Position numbers and translations under genes: made by a program. The notes under the pieces were generated by a model that worked only from the letters and a program-made list of their open reading frames with translations, did no database searches and was not told the origin of the DNA. Positions 23,421 through 35,400 of a DNA stretch of 64,000 nt are shown one piece after another. This DNA is from Macrocystis pyrifera. Taxonomy: Eukaryota > Sar > Phaeophyceae > Laminariales > Laminariaceae. The DNA lies in assembly GCA_031763025.1 (NCBI GenBank), contig JASSKH010000028.1, forward strand, positions 9,749,359 to 9,813,358, given 5' to 3'. Numbering within the stretch: position 1 is the stretch's first letter; each line of letters opens with the position of its first letter.

Positions 23421-24339
23421 AGCTCAAACAACTTCTTACTGACGGAGGGAAGCCTTCAACGCTCCAACTAGCCTATATATTTGGATATGATGCTACGTTT
23501 GTTGAATTAATTCGTCAAGTGACCTAGCCTCCTATGGGATAGGTTGTGTGTCGGGCTTAGCCTACTATTTTTTCCACAGAGGTTGGCTGTTGCTGGTTGA
23601 GGTTATAGAGCTGCTCGAGCGAGGAGCCTCAGAAAAAATAGGCGCTATATACCCCTACACACCGTACGTACACATCTGGCCGCCTCGTCGAAATAACATG
23701 GATGGCAAGCTTTTCAGTCAAACCAGCACTTGTCTCCCCTTGCCACCGATGGTTGAGCAATGACCACGAATAACCACATTCACGATACGGTTAGTTTGTG
23801 CTATCGCGCGACAGATATTGTACGTGCGGCGACAATCCGTGGGTTGTAGATATGAGGCGATGTGCCTTAGTCGGCGACAGTTAGTTGTCCAGCACCACCA
23901 CCACTTGGATGCAATTTTTTCAGCTGTGTTCAGCCCCAATCTGTCTGTGCTGTTTCCTTTGCTGGGGGAAAACAGACTCGTTCCAACGGGAGTGGAGCGC
24001 AAGCACCGGAGGACGTAGCGCGATCGCAATGTGCGGCCCGCCTGGAAAAGCTGACGGCGACGTGGATCGCGTTCCAACAAACCCAAGCCAGGTGCGAAGT
24101 CTCTCCAGCATGTGTGTATGTTAAGATGAGAGTCGCCTTATATATCTTCTTGTATTTTCTCCCGACGAAGGAGAAAACTCATACCCGAGAAGGTATTCAG
24201 ACATAGGTATGTCCTGTTTGGTGACAGGTGGGATTTCGGTGGTTCAAAGGGTGTCTTTGTTGGCTTAACTTTTTTCTGATTGTCTTTTGGTGGGTAGTTT
24301 GTGTATAAAGAGCGCCTCACGTCAATAGCCTCAAAAACG
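23421..24339. other. Mostly non-coding, one weak exon candidate
   Basis: Around 23960-24091 a frame ending ARLEKLTATWIAFQQTQA runs into a GT donor (GTGCGA) and follows an AACAG acceptor, with coiled-coil-like composition. It could belong to the same gene as 22505-22682, but support is weak. Nothing else was recognised. Confidence 0.25.
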
Positions 24340-24880
24340 TTGGATGCTATGAATACATAAATATCCCTATGTACCGTACAGTAGCTCGCGTTAGATCTTA
24401 CCGAGGCTGTACACTATACACGGTAGACCAGCGACGACATCCATGGAAACTTTGGTGGTGGATGCATGAGACAAGACACAGCCAATCAGGGTACTATATA
24501 AGGTAGCATCTAGCCTCATTTCCTTCAATGTTACCAGGTGCCTGTCGGAGTCCTCCTTCCGGAGATTATCTTCCTTGTTCAACAAGAGGGCGGCCATTGC
24601 TTGCCCCTTGGTGCCCTAGTTCAGCCGAGACGTGACGTGTTCGAGCTCGTACTTGGAGAATCGAGTCGGACACCTGAGCGCACGGCTTACTAGCGTGAGC
24701 AGCGGCAGGGCGGCCGGCGGCTACCTCTAGCCTGACACCTTCCAGCTCTTTCTGTGTATTTGCTGCGTTGGAGCCCGCACTCCCACCTCGACCCCCACAC
24801 CCGACTCTCCACTCTGGCGCTGGAGGGCGAGATGACTAGTGGGAGTGATGGGCCGCTCAGATGTTGTCGCGACAAGGTAG
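24340..24880 (-). pseudogene. Coiled-coil family fragment, inverted copy
   Basis: Minus-strand counterpart of the C-terminal part of 21048-22061 and of 25230-25920. It shares the ALLLNKE, LRKEDSDRHL and KEMRLDA text, the CCAGCGCCAGAGTGGAGAGT block and the downstream flank. The frame is not continuous across the copy, so it looks like a decayed duplicate. Confidence 0.5.
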
Positions 24881-25229
24881 AATTTAGTCGAGTACAGCTT
24901 CGGCAACCACGGTTGGTCTACGAAGCAGATTTTAGTGTCGTCTGCCCATTGAATTCCCGGTCGCGCGGGGGGAAATTCCCCTAGGCGGTCGACCGAAGTT
25001 AATCTCCACGGGTGACGGGCTACAGAAACTGGTGGCTTCGAACCGACAACGACGGTTTTTATACCGACGACACCCTCTGTTTTATCTTACTTTTCTACAC
25101 CCCTCACCTTTCATCTCGTGCCAGTTGGCTTGGAGATACAAGTTGCGAGGGTGCCGAAAAAGAGTTAAAACGAGGGCGTCGACGACAAAAACAAACGTCG
25201 TTTGCTCCTCGCGAAACCGGGAGTATAAT

Positions 25230-25920
25230 GGGCAGACAACAACAAAATCTACTCGGTGGAGCAACCGTGGCTGCAGAAGCTGTCCCTAAGAAAATACATG
25301 CTCGTCGTGCAACATTCGAGCGGCCCACGTCTCCCACAAGAATGCTCCCCCTCCAGCGCCAGATTGGAGAGTCGCGTGCGGGGCGCGGGTTCAGAGTGGG
25401 GACTCCAATGTGTCAGAGGTACAGAAAGAACTGGAATATCTCAGGCTAGAAGTAACCGCCGGCCGTTTTCGAGCTGGTAAGCCGTGCGCTCGGGTGTCCG
25501 ACCCCCTTCTCCAAGTCCGAAATGTTCAGCTCAAACGCGTCAATTTCCAGCTGAACAAGGCTATCAAGGGGCGAGCAATGACCGGCAGGAACAGCATCTC
25601 CGGAATGAGGACGCCGACAGGCACCTGGTAGAATTGCAGGAAATGTGTTACTGTAGGTGCCTGGTTGGCTCTAGGTTTCTCGCACGCCGCCGCCACCAAC
25701 GTATGTACGTATGTCGTCGCTGGTGTACAGTGTACAGTGTACAGTGTACAGTGTACAGTGTACAGCCTCAGTAATATCTCACGCAAGCTGCGGTAAAATA
25801 TAGGAGTAGCAATGTATTTATAGCACCCAAACTTTCTGAAGCTTCTGACGCGAGGAGCTCTTTACATACCTTATATACTCCAACAACCGACGTTCAGAAA
25901 AAAAAAGGGGTGAAAGAGAA
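25230..25920 (+). pseudogene. Coiled-coil family fragment, direct copy
   Basis: Similar to 21770-22200 through the CTCCAGCGCCAGATTGGAGA block, a VQKELEYLRLEVTAG-type coiled-coil stretch, a NKAIKG segment and the shared downstream flank (TTTATAGCACCCAAACTTTC). The frame shifts relative to the other copies. Near its end a GTACAGT microsatellite (25727-25767) expands a motif present only about twice in the first copy. Confidence 0.5.
25727..25767. repeat. GTACAGT microsatellite
   Basis: About five to six tandem GTGTACA/GTACAGT heptamers lie inside the coiled-coil family copy. Each heptamer contains the palindrome GTAC. Confidence 0.9.
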
Positions 25921-26424
25921 GACCCGACACACGATCCCATCGGGCTACGTATACACACCTGGTACGTATCTAACGAATAATAGTAGTATGTTGTAAAATA
26001 AAGCGCGTACACACCGCATCCGAAGACACCACGCATAGTAGGTAGCTCCTCAGTTCAGGAGTTCCAATCGTCGCTGGGATTTGTTTTCGGGCTCGAAAGG
26101 GTAACCCCCACCGTGGCACGACATGCGCCCGACGGACTACCATCACGGAATTAGTTTCGTGAGACATGGCTGCTGTTGGTAGTCGATTGAGGCTGAACCG
26201 TACCATTCTTTAGGGTCTTCTTCGTGCCAATAATGCCGTCTGCGGATTATCGCGCTCATACCCCGGTTTTTACTCGTACTCCAGTCCCCGTAAATCCCTT
26301 TTCACTACGGAAACAACGACTCAACTCCAATTTCAAGTTTTTTTTCCCCTAAAACCGTGGGTGATATTCTAATGGGGTGAATAAATAAAACGAGCCCCCT
26401 GCAAAACGACAATGCCGACTACAG
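25921..26424. other. Upstream of kinase exon 1, no gene seen
   Basis: No supported feature. It may hold the promoter or a 5' exon of the kinase gene, but I could not identify either. Confidence 0.35.
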
Positions 26425-29400
26425 GTCGAAGAGGCAACCATTGGCAGCCGTCCACACGAACGAGGCGACGATCACCTGCGATGGACATGCGGACGACGGA
26501 GACGTGGCACCGAGGCCTTCTTCGTCTTCGTCACCGAATCCTCCGACGTTTCCCACCGCTGTTACGAAGACCACAGCGGAAATGGCTTCTTCGGAATTCG
26601 GTGCATCCGACCTGTTTTCCGGACCTCTCGTCAAGACGAAAGCAGCGATGGCTCCGAAAACGGAAACTGGTGGTGCTCCCGACCCGTCAAGCCCCGTTGC
26701 TCCTTCATCTCCAGACAAGGAGCAGTTATCGTGCGAAGCGACAGCCATTTGCAGCACCTCCACCTCACCTTCAGCCCCCCCAGCCCTCCAATCTGACTCT
26801 GAACGATCGACGGCAATAAATGGCGCTTCAGGCGAGGAAGACTCCTACAAGTACGACTCCAACAAGGATGATTCCGGCAAGGATGATTCAGAGGAGGACG
26901 TTTCAGACCACGAGGAGGCGGAGGTTTCTTCCACCACACCCGCTTCTTCCTTTTCCTTCATTCCCCGGGCGCAGACCGACAACGATCTGCCTCCGCACAT
27001 CGTGAACAACTGGGCGTCTTGCTCGTCCTCGTCCTCCATCCCCCAAGCGCAGGCCGAGAAGGACTTACCAGCGCACATCATGAGCAACTGGGCGTCTTGC
27101 TCCTCCCCCTCCTCCTCGTCCTCGTCTTCTTCTTCTTGTTCTTCTTCTTGTTCTTCCTTGTCGTCGGAATGCTCCGAGGATTACGAAGATTCCGAGGAAG
27201 TACGGGCTACCCTCGCCAGGGAACAGGTCCAAGCAACGTCGGCTCGCACGGAAGTGCTGCACCAGGCGGAAGGCGTGGGCTTCATGGCGTCGCTTAGCGA
27301 CATGAACGAGGGCGAGGTGACGAAGGGAAAGAGGATTGGAGGTGGGGGGGGCGGAGACATATTTGAGCTCGAGATGGTGGACTCTGATCTGCAGGAAGAA
27401 TTGCTGAGCTTCACCGCGGGCGCCGGTGTCGTTCTTAAGACATTTAAAAAGGTGAACACCATATTACTTCGAACGACTGCGAGTTGTTGTTTTTGACGGC
27501 GCCGGACACATACATCATGAACCCCTTTCGTGCCCGAATAGTCAGCCATACGCCATATCAACGCTCACAAATTTACTACAGCTACAATTATCCTTTGAGT
27601 TCCTTGCGTCGGCTATGCGGCGACGTTCGCACGACTGAGGTCGTGTCAGAGGAATAGACGGACCCACGTAGCCCGTGCAATGGTGGCAGACGGTTTATCG
27701 CTTCCGTGTATACGATGAAGCTTGTTGATCTATGTCGAGCAATCTCGACCATCTAGAGTTGGCACTTGAGGCTGACGTTGGTGACGGCCATATTTAGGTA
27801 CGTCGGTACGGTATATACGAGCGACGACGCCGTGGTTGTCGCACAAGCGTAATGGTACACGCTTTCTTCGACGTTACAGCCTTTGGAGCATTCTGAGCGT
27901 GCGTGTAGTGCGGGGCGTCATTCCGTCTTCATGGGATGATTCTTGTTCTGAGTCAGAGCGCCACGGGGTTAGATTGTTACGTCGCGAGCGGACAATGGCT
28001 GTGATATTCCCTCTATATGAGGCCGAATCGTTCCTATCATCATGCCAAGCTTGAGTTTTACGTATTGCATCGGCGTCGTGCTTGCGCTTTACGCATACAC
28101 TCCATAAAGTGTATTTAGTTTGCATCCGAATCATTCACGAAGCCTTTCGTGCCCCCATGCAACGTCTCGATCTTGATGCACTATATATGACCCTTGCACT
28201 GCTGCTGTGGACGGCCAACGCAGGGAGAGGAATCCAACGGTTTGAGGGAGATTCGCGCGATGGCAAGGTACGATTAGCACGTAGTCCGTTCTTTTATTGT
28301 TCGTCTTCAATTACTTACGGGTTGCCTCTTGCCACATAAATGTATATCCGGGATTTTACAGTGGTGATGGACTGCAGTACATAGGCAATACAGCGCCATC
28401 GCGCAGTCTCGCTCGCCACTCCGGTAAAATCCGTCATTTCGTAAAAGGTTTATAGCGTGTAAACGGCACGAAACGACGACACGAGTGCAACGCAGCACCC
28501 CGGGCGTCTAACTCTGCTCGGAATCGCCCTCTGAAGTGAAAATAAACCAAGTATAGAGCGCGTTCATGCCCCTGCTATTACCGTCTTGACTTCCCTCCCC
28601 GATCGTACATATACATTTATTATATATGGTTTCGGTTGGCGCCGGCTGGCAACGACACCGTCAAACATGCCACCCACTACGTGAGCTACACAACCAGGGT
28701 ACCGTATAGTTTTTTGGCGGTTGGTCACAGCTGGCGATCGAGGTATAGATTATTTTTTCGGGGTGGAGAACCTTTTCTCCGCTCAAGGGGAATGATCGCA
28801 TCACGTAGTGTTTATGGTTTGGCATCCACGAGACAATGGTATAGTACCCCGATTGCTGTCTCTGGAAGTGGCCACACCGGAAAATAAATGAGCTCATTGA
28901 AGCTGTCATCCATGTGCAAGTCCGCATCACAAGCGGTTCTTAGTAGGATGCAGCTCGCCCTTCGTGCGACTCGCCGAACACCTCACAGCACCTTGCGCTT
29001 GGTGCATGCAGTGTCTGTCTGGCGGGTGAAAACCCGACGTGCTCCGTCCCGGCATTGTAGGGATGCGAGGGTCTATGGCCGTAGGACTACGGCTCCGCAT
29101 GATATTGAACACACTCCCCTCCCCCTCCAGCAATCAATTAGACGCTGTCATCCAGTGCAAGGAAATGCACCTCACAAGCGGTTCTTAGTATGATGCAGCT
29201 CACCTTCATGCGATTCGCCTAACACCTCACGGCTCTTCGCGCTTGGTGCAACCAGTGTCTGACTGGTCGATAAAAACCCCGAGGTGCTGCGTTCTGGCAT
29301 TGTAGGATGCGAGGCTATATGGCCAAACAACTACTGTACAACCGCGCATGACAATTCGTACACTCCCCATTCGGCTTCTTTCTCGACAGGTTGATGCCGC

Positions 29401-32400
29401 TTTGCCACCCGAACATTATTGACGTCTTCTCCACCAACATCACGAAGAGGGCGATCGTCATGGAGAAAGTGGCTAGGGACCTCCACGCACTGCTCAACGA
29501 CAAGCGTGTCCTCGACAACACATCTGGGGAGAAGATGGTTCGGTGAGGAATACCTGCGGGGCTCGACGCCCGGAAAAAGCAGATAATCTCGGGTTTAGTT
29601 CGAACTTGCTTGTGCTCCATTCGCAAACGGGGACTTGTGAAAGGAACATCGGTTTTTCGTGTTATGATCGGAGAGTGTCAGTACTGCAAGGGAGAGGCAA
29701 GAAACAATATGTTTTTGGAAACTTGTTGTAGCAGGCCGGCACAACCTCAATGTTGACGTTGACCCTACCCCTAGCCTCAGCCCTAGAGAGCGACTGTTTA
29801 TGGAAACGCGCGCTATCGTGCGACTTGAGGAAACCCTGGGTGGTTTGGGTTGGTAGAGTTTTTCGTATTGCCACCCTTTCGTCTATCCGAAATTATGTGA
29901 AATGTAAACACGGAAATCCTTCATTTCCCGGAAATATACGACACCTAGAGCCTGTAGCTCCTACACCCAGTATAGGTCGTGCCCGCACCCCTTTTTTCAC
30001 ACCTTACGTTGGAAGCCTATTTCGGCGGAGGCCTTGGGTCATGTGAACTTCCGGGGGGCATTCAGTCGATTTTGTTGAGCTGATACACATTTTTCCTTCT
30101 GGTGGATTGGACATTTCGCTGGTCGAGCGTTCGGCGAGCCGCAAAAAAGTGTACCAGGTACAGCTTACTATTAATAAAGCGCATTGTGAGTGATCGTATG
30201 TAGAATGTTTTGTTGATGTGGTGCAGAGTTGTCACAACAAGTCAAAACGTGGTTTGCGATACCTGTTTTCAGGAGTGTTTACCTCCGGCAAGTAATTGGC
30301 GGTTGAGAGTAACCGCTTCCTAGTGCGGCACAGAGTGCCTGCTTATTTGTGCACTACAGTTTTTGATAAACCTGGGCCGATCTCTTTTTCCGCGGCGTCA
30401 GGCCCCGCAGATATTTCTCACCCAACCATCTACTCCTCAGATGGGTTGTCTAGTAGAGGCTTGTCCTCGAGCAGCGCCTGGAGATCCCTGGACACTTTCT
30501 CCATGACAATCACGGAGAAAGTGTCCAGGGATCTACAGGCGCTGCTTGGGGACAAGCATTTACTGGACAACGCGTCCGGGAAGCAGATGGTTGGGTGAGA
30601 AATATCTGCGGGGCCTAACCATCTGCTCCCGAGACGCGTTATCTAGTAGACGCTTGTCTTCGAGCAGCGCCTGGAGATCCCTGGAAACTTTCTCCACGAC
30701 AATCACGGAGAAAGTGTCCAGGGATCTACAGGCGCTGCTTGGGGACAAGCGTTTACTGGACAACGCGTCTGGGAAGCAGGTGGTTGGGTGAGATATCTGC
30801 GGGGGCCGACGCACGCGGAAAAGCGGATCGGCCCAGGTTTAAGTCGCACTTACTTGTGCCCCATTCACACCCGGGAACTTGCGAAACGAACAGCACGTTT
30901 TTGTGGTCCGTTCAGAGATTGTCATTGCTGCAAGGGAGAGGGCGGAAATATTTGTGTTTGTAAACCACTGTATTTCTTTCTTACATGTGGCAGGCCGGAT
31001 CAACCCTAACGTTGACATTGAACCTAACCCTATGCTCAGATCTCGAGAGCGATTGTTTATTGAACCGCGCCCCATCCCGTCCTTGAGGAAACCCTGAGTG
31101 TCTTGGGTCGGTGGGTTTTTTGTATCGTCATCTTTTCGTCTAGACAATGTTGAAGATAAAAATGGACATCCTTCATTTCCCGGAAACGCTCAAAGCTTAG
31201 AGCCTGTAGCTCCTACACCGGGTTTTTATCACACCCGCACACGTTTTTTCACACCTTAGGTTGGAAGCCATTTCGGCGGGGGCCTTATGCCATGCGACAC
31301 CACGGGGGCATTCAGTCCATTCTATTGTGCAAATACACTTTTTTAGTTCTGGTGGATTGGGCAACACGCCGGTCGGGCGTCCGACGAGCCGCAAAAAGTG
31401 TACCAGACACAGCTTACTATTAATAAAGCGCGTTGTGAATGATCGTAAAAGGAATGCTGTGTTTGTATGGAGGAGAGTTGTGTGACGACGGCATGAAACG
31501 TGGTTGGGGTACATGCCTTTTCCCACAAGCGTTTTGTCTCCGGGAAGTGATTGGCGTTTGAGATTAACCGCTCCTCAGTGCGATACAGAGCGGTTGCTTA
31601 CTATTGCACTGCAGCGTTCCCAGTCCACGGAACCTGAACTCAACCCCGTCTCCTTCGGTTTTTTGTTCCGTTATTGGGACGCGGGGCTCAGCGTCCCAGC
31701 GACGAAAAAGGCAGAAGAACCTCACTACCTTCGGCACAGCGCCGACACCGACGACCAAACAATGACCTGCGAACAGCCCGTTTTTTTATCACTCCGTGTG
31801 TACGCCTCCCCACACTGCCTCCTCCGTACCAACTCCTCCCAAATCAATCCTTCCTTGTTTTTTATTCTAGACTGTGTTTGGGTGCAGCGAGAGGCTTGGC
31901 ATACATGCACGAGAAGTCCTTGGTCCACGGCGACGTGAAGCCGAAGAACATTGTTGTTTCCGACGACTTGCAAACCGTGAAGATCATCGACTTCGGCTCG
32001 ACCGGAGGTAAGTACTCGCCAAACTGCGGAATGCACATACAGACACGTACCAGGTATACTCTATTTATATTTGTCGCGTAGAGAGTTAAGCATTCTCACT
32101 CTGTGTCGGTTGGCATCGAGTTTTCTTACCAACTCGCGCTCTTTGGCACTTTCGGCGACGGAGGAAGACTCAGAAAAAAGTCCTGTGAATAATGAAATAC
32201 GCTAGCCGAGAAATCGCGCTACCCGGTGCACACCACCGCTACCGCCAGCAGGGATGGCAGCCTACCTGCTGACCCATAGTCGAACCACCTGCGTGCGAGA
32301 AAAGAGAAAAACACCGCGTGGTTGTTGCGTTTCCGCACATAATCATGGTGGGTACAGGAATACTCCAATTTATCGCATTTTTGATACTCAAAAAGGATTT

Positions 32401-35400
32401 TCACACGCGTATATATCGCTGTGAGGAGTGGGCATAGCGCACGGGGGAATGGTCGACCTTGCGACAAAATGCTTATTGGGGCTTTCAAGTGCCTAACACT
32501 GGCCTTGTCTGCCGCATCTCGTTCAAGTAGACGGCAGTCGCGTGGTGCGCGTGTTTTGGCCTTGGTCGCTGACGATTAAACGTGTAGATCTACTCCTTTG
32601 ATTTAGTGGGGCTGTGTCACACCAGCGACGCAGATTTATCGTTTGACCTTGTATTCACAAGCGTTGTAGAGTAGGAAGGTGTGGTGTTGTTGTGGTGGCG
32701 TTTATGGTCGCCGTAACGTTCGCGTATTCGCGAGGCGGTAAATAGGTAGGCTCTGATAATCCATAAAGCCCGCAGCCTTGCCCTGCCCTTCTTTGGCCCT
32801 CGTTCTACACTACCAACATGAGCGACACAGGTAAGCCTTCACAATAGGAATCGTACTTCCGTGTACAGACCCGTACTATTCAACATATATGTGTGTTTCT
32901 TGCCGTTGGGATAGCTCTATCGCCCGGCTTACGTCAGTATGTTTGCCCGGCGTTCGACAGAAGCCGGCACCGACAAAGTGGCGATGATAACGATGGCCTA
33001 CGCAGCCCCGGAGGTGATGAGCGCCATGTTCGGCAAGGTCGTGACTCTCGATGGGTCTATGGACGTGTGGGCGATGGCTATCGTCATACTGCAGGCTATC
33101 ACCAGGCGGACGGCGGGACCCACTGACGGCGACGTGAGTATTGACAGTGCACGTTGTTTCGCCCGATGAATCGTCCAAACACATGTTATCAACTGCAGCG
33201 ACGGTATGATATCAACTTACAGCAGTACTATAGCCATTCGACAAACACCGCGTGCAACCCGAACACGTGACCCGGTTTTTCCTTTTCCGACGGCATCGCT
33301 GTAAGCTGTTTTTGTCACCACTTGGATTACGACCATTTCCTATATATTTGCACGACATGATGCGTTTTTGTTATGTCTACTCAGGGGGTAGATGAAGTCC
33401 CAGGAAAGCGCCAAATAAGTTTTGCGTTGTTGCTGTTCAAGCGCATTTGCCGTGGCATCATAGTTGCAGCGCGCGCGTACGTTCTGTTTCCGCAAATATT
33501 TGGCACCGGCAGGTTCTATCGCGCCACCATGGCATTATCTGCCCTCCCGAAGATGCCGAGGCTTTCCGCATCGCCGAGGCCAACGTGGAAATCCTCCTCG
33601 CACGAGCTAAAAACTCTAAATCTGAAGCCGACAAGAACGCCTTGGGCGAGGCCAGCCGGAACCTCGTGAGGCTGATCGTGAGTTGCCTCAACCTGCGCTG
33701 TGTATAAGCATCTTTGACTGTGTTGCTATGTTACCGTGGTGTCAGGGCGATTTTCGTCCACAAGGGGTCGTTGTCGTTTTCGTTGACGCGTTGGCCTGCT
33801 TGCGTTTATGACTGAGCCGTAGGCGGGTTGGTGTTGTACAATAGAGAGACTACGTTGCGCGGAGGGCTCGTCTAAAGTAGAGTTGTATCCGGCACAAACC
33901 CTTGAAAGTGTCGAACGCAGCAGTTTGTTTCGTCGGCAGGCTTCTCGTGCTCCATTTCGTCTCCCCGATAAAAAAAAAAAAAAGTTACTAGGCAAGCATA
34001 TCGTTTTTTTACGTCTCAAACTCTATAGCAAATTACCACGAATAAATTGCTATCATTTCGCGTGGGGCACATTCACACGAAGTAACGAAGCACAATCCAC
34101 ACTGGTATCTCAACGATATACCGGGACACTGGCTGTTGGGGTTCAGCATTTAGGTGTCTGACCATGACTTGGTTCGTGGGCACTACTCCACGAACAATAT
34201 CTCCTAAGCAACCACAAGACAACTGCACGTGAGGTTGCGAATCATGTGTTCAACGACCCACTAAGGAACAAACGACATCTGGCCAGATATTTAAATGGTA
34301 GTGGGGTGTGGTGCAACGGTGCTGACTACAAGTACTCCCAGGGCTAAGGCGACGTCGACAACGAACGATACTGGAGCTTGTTTCAGGGTGACGAGGCGAC
34401 AACGTCTCGCTTACGTTTGGGACGATCAAATGCATGCGGATCTTCAGCTAGGATCCTCGTACGATACGCTCTGATCATCTCATGACATTGCGGCACGATA
34501 TTTCCATGTCTCCAAATACCCAAACTAGACGGTTTATCTTTAACGAGAAAGTGGAAATTAGTCGGCGAGGCCTTACCAGGACCACGCTTTAACGCATGTT
34601 TTCTTGAAAAAAAGTAGGCTCCAACCCACTCCTTTTTTGTCGCACCCCGCTTTGCATCCGGGTGATTAATTGGGACTAATTCGAAGCGGCAGGTGTAGGA
34701 TAGCGCTTAGTGGCCTTACCCTCTGCCATCCATATATCCACACAACGCACGTCACACCTAGTAATAGCACATTTTCGCTCTTGGTGCCTCGCTTGATCGT
34801 CTTCGACAAAAGGGCCTCCACGCAGGAATGCGAGCTAAGATGAGCCCTCCGAGGGAATACATGCTGTCGCCCCGTGTCTGGAAGGAACAGTGGGGGCTGG
34901 GGCATCTTGGCGAGGTGAGTCTTGACGACGTCGGGTGATGGCTGCAGCCTCTTCCCAGCATTAATTGGACTCTCGAAGCATGGCCTTTTGAGGCACTTTG
35001 GCGAATCTGTGTAGTAGGTCGTCGATCCGACCAGTGTCCAGCCCAGCTGCAAACGAGCGCCCCCGGTACACCCATGCACTGCAGGAGCCTCAGCCTATTT
35101 ATCGATGCTGCACATTGGTCACACACTTGCATCGGAGCTCTACATTCCAACACCGGTGGAGATCGTGATATGTTGACTGGGAAGTATTCCTCTGTTAGAC
35201 GGATGGAATAGCGTTTAATCGAATCTCCTGCTGGAGCAGGTACCCGAAGGCAGCGCACCATTATTTCCCGCGCAGGAATTACTGCTATGCTGGAACATTT
35301 TATCTTCCCTCAGGTCGGGCCGACGTACTCACGCGTCCGAGGGTACGGCAGGCAGCACGGTTGGGTACTACAACAACCCGTTCGCTGTGTGTCACAACAG

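Noticed and set aside
27836-28134. Frames between kinase exons 1 and 2
   Set aside because: No phase-compatible splice sites; the 44-nt exon at 28224 explains the missing kinase segment.
32818-32832. Micro-exon ATGAGCGACACAG followed by GTAAGC in the kinase gene
   Set aside because: Kinase exons at 31871-32007 and 32961-33133 join in phase without it; no need for an extra exon.
34666-35261. 137- and 167-codon minus-strand frames inside kinase intron 6
   Set aside because: They overlap each other in different frames, show no domain, and have no splice or start support. A plus-strand exon-like frame at about 34825-34915 also fails the kinase phase.
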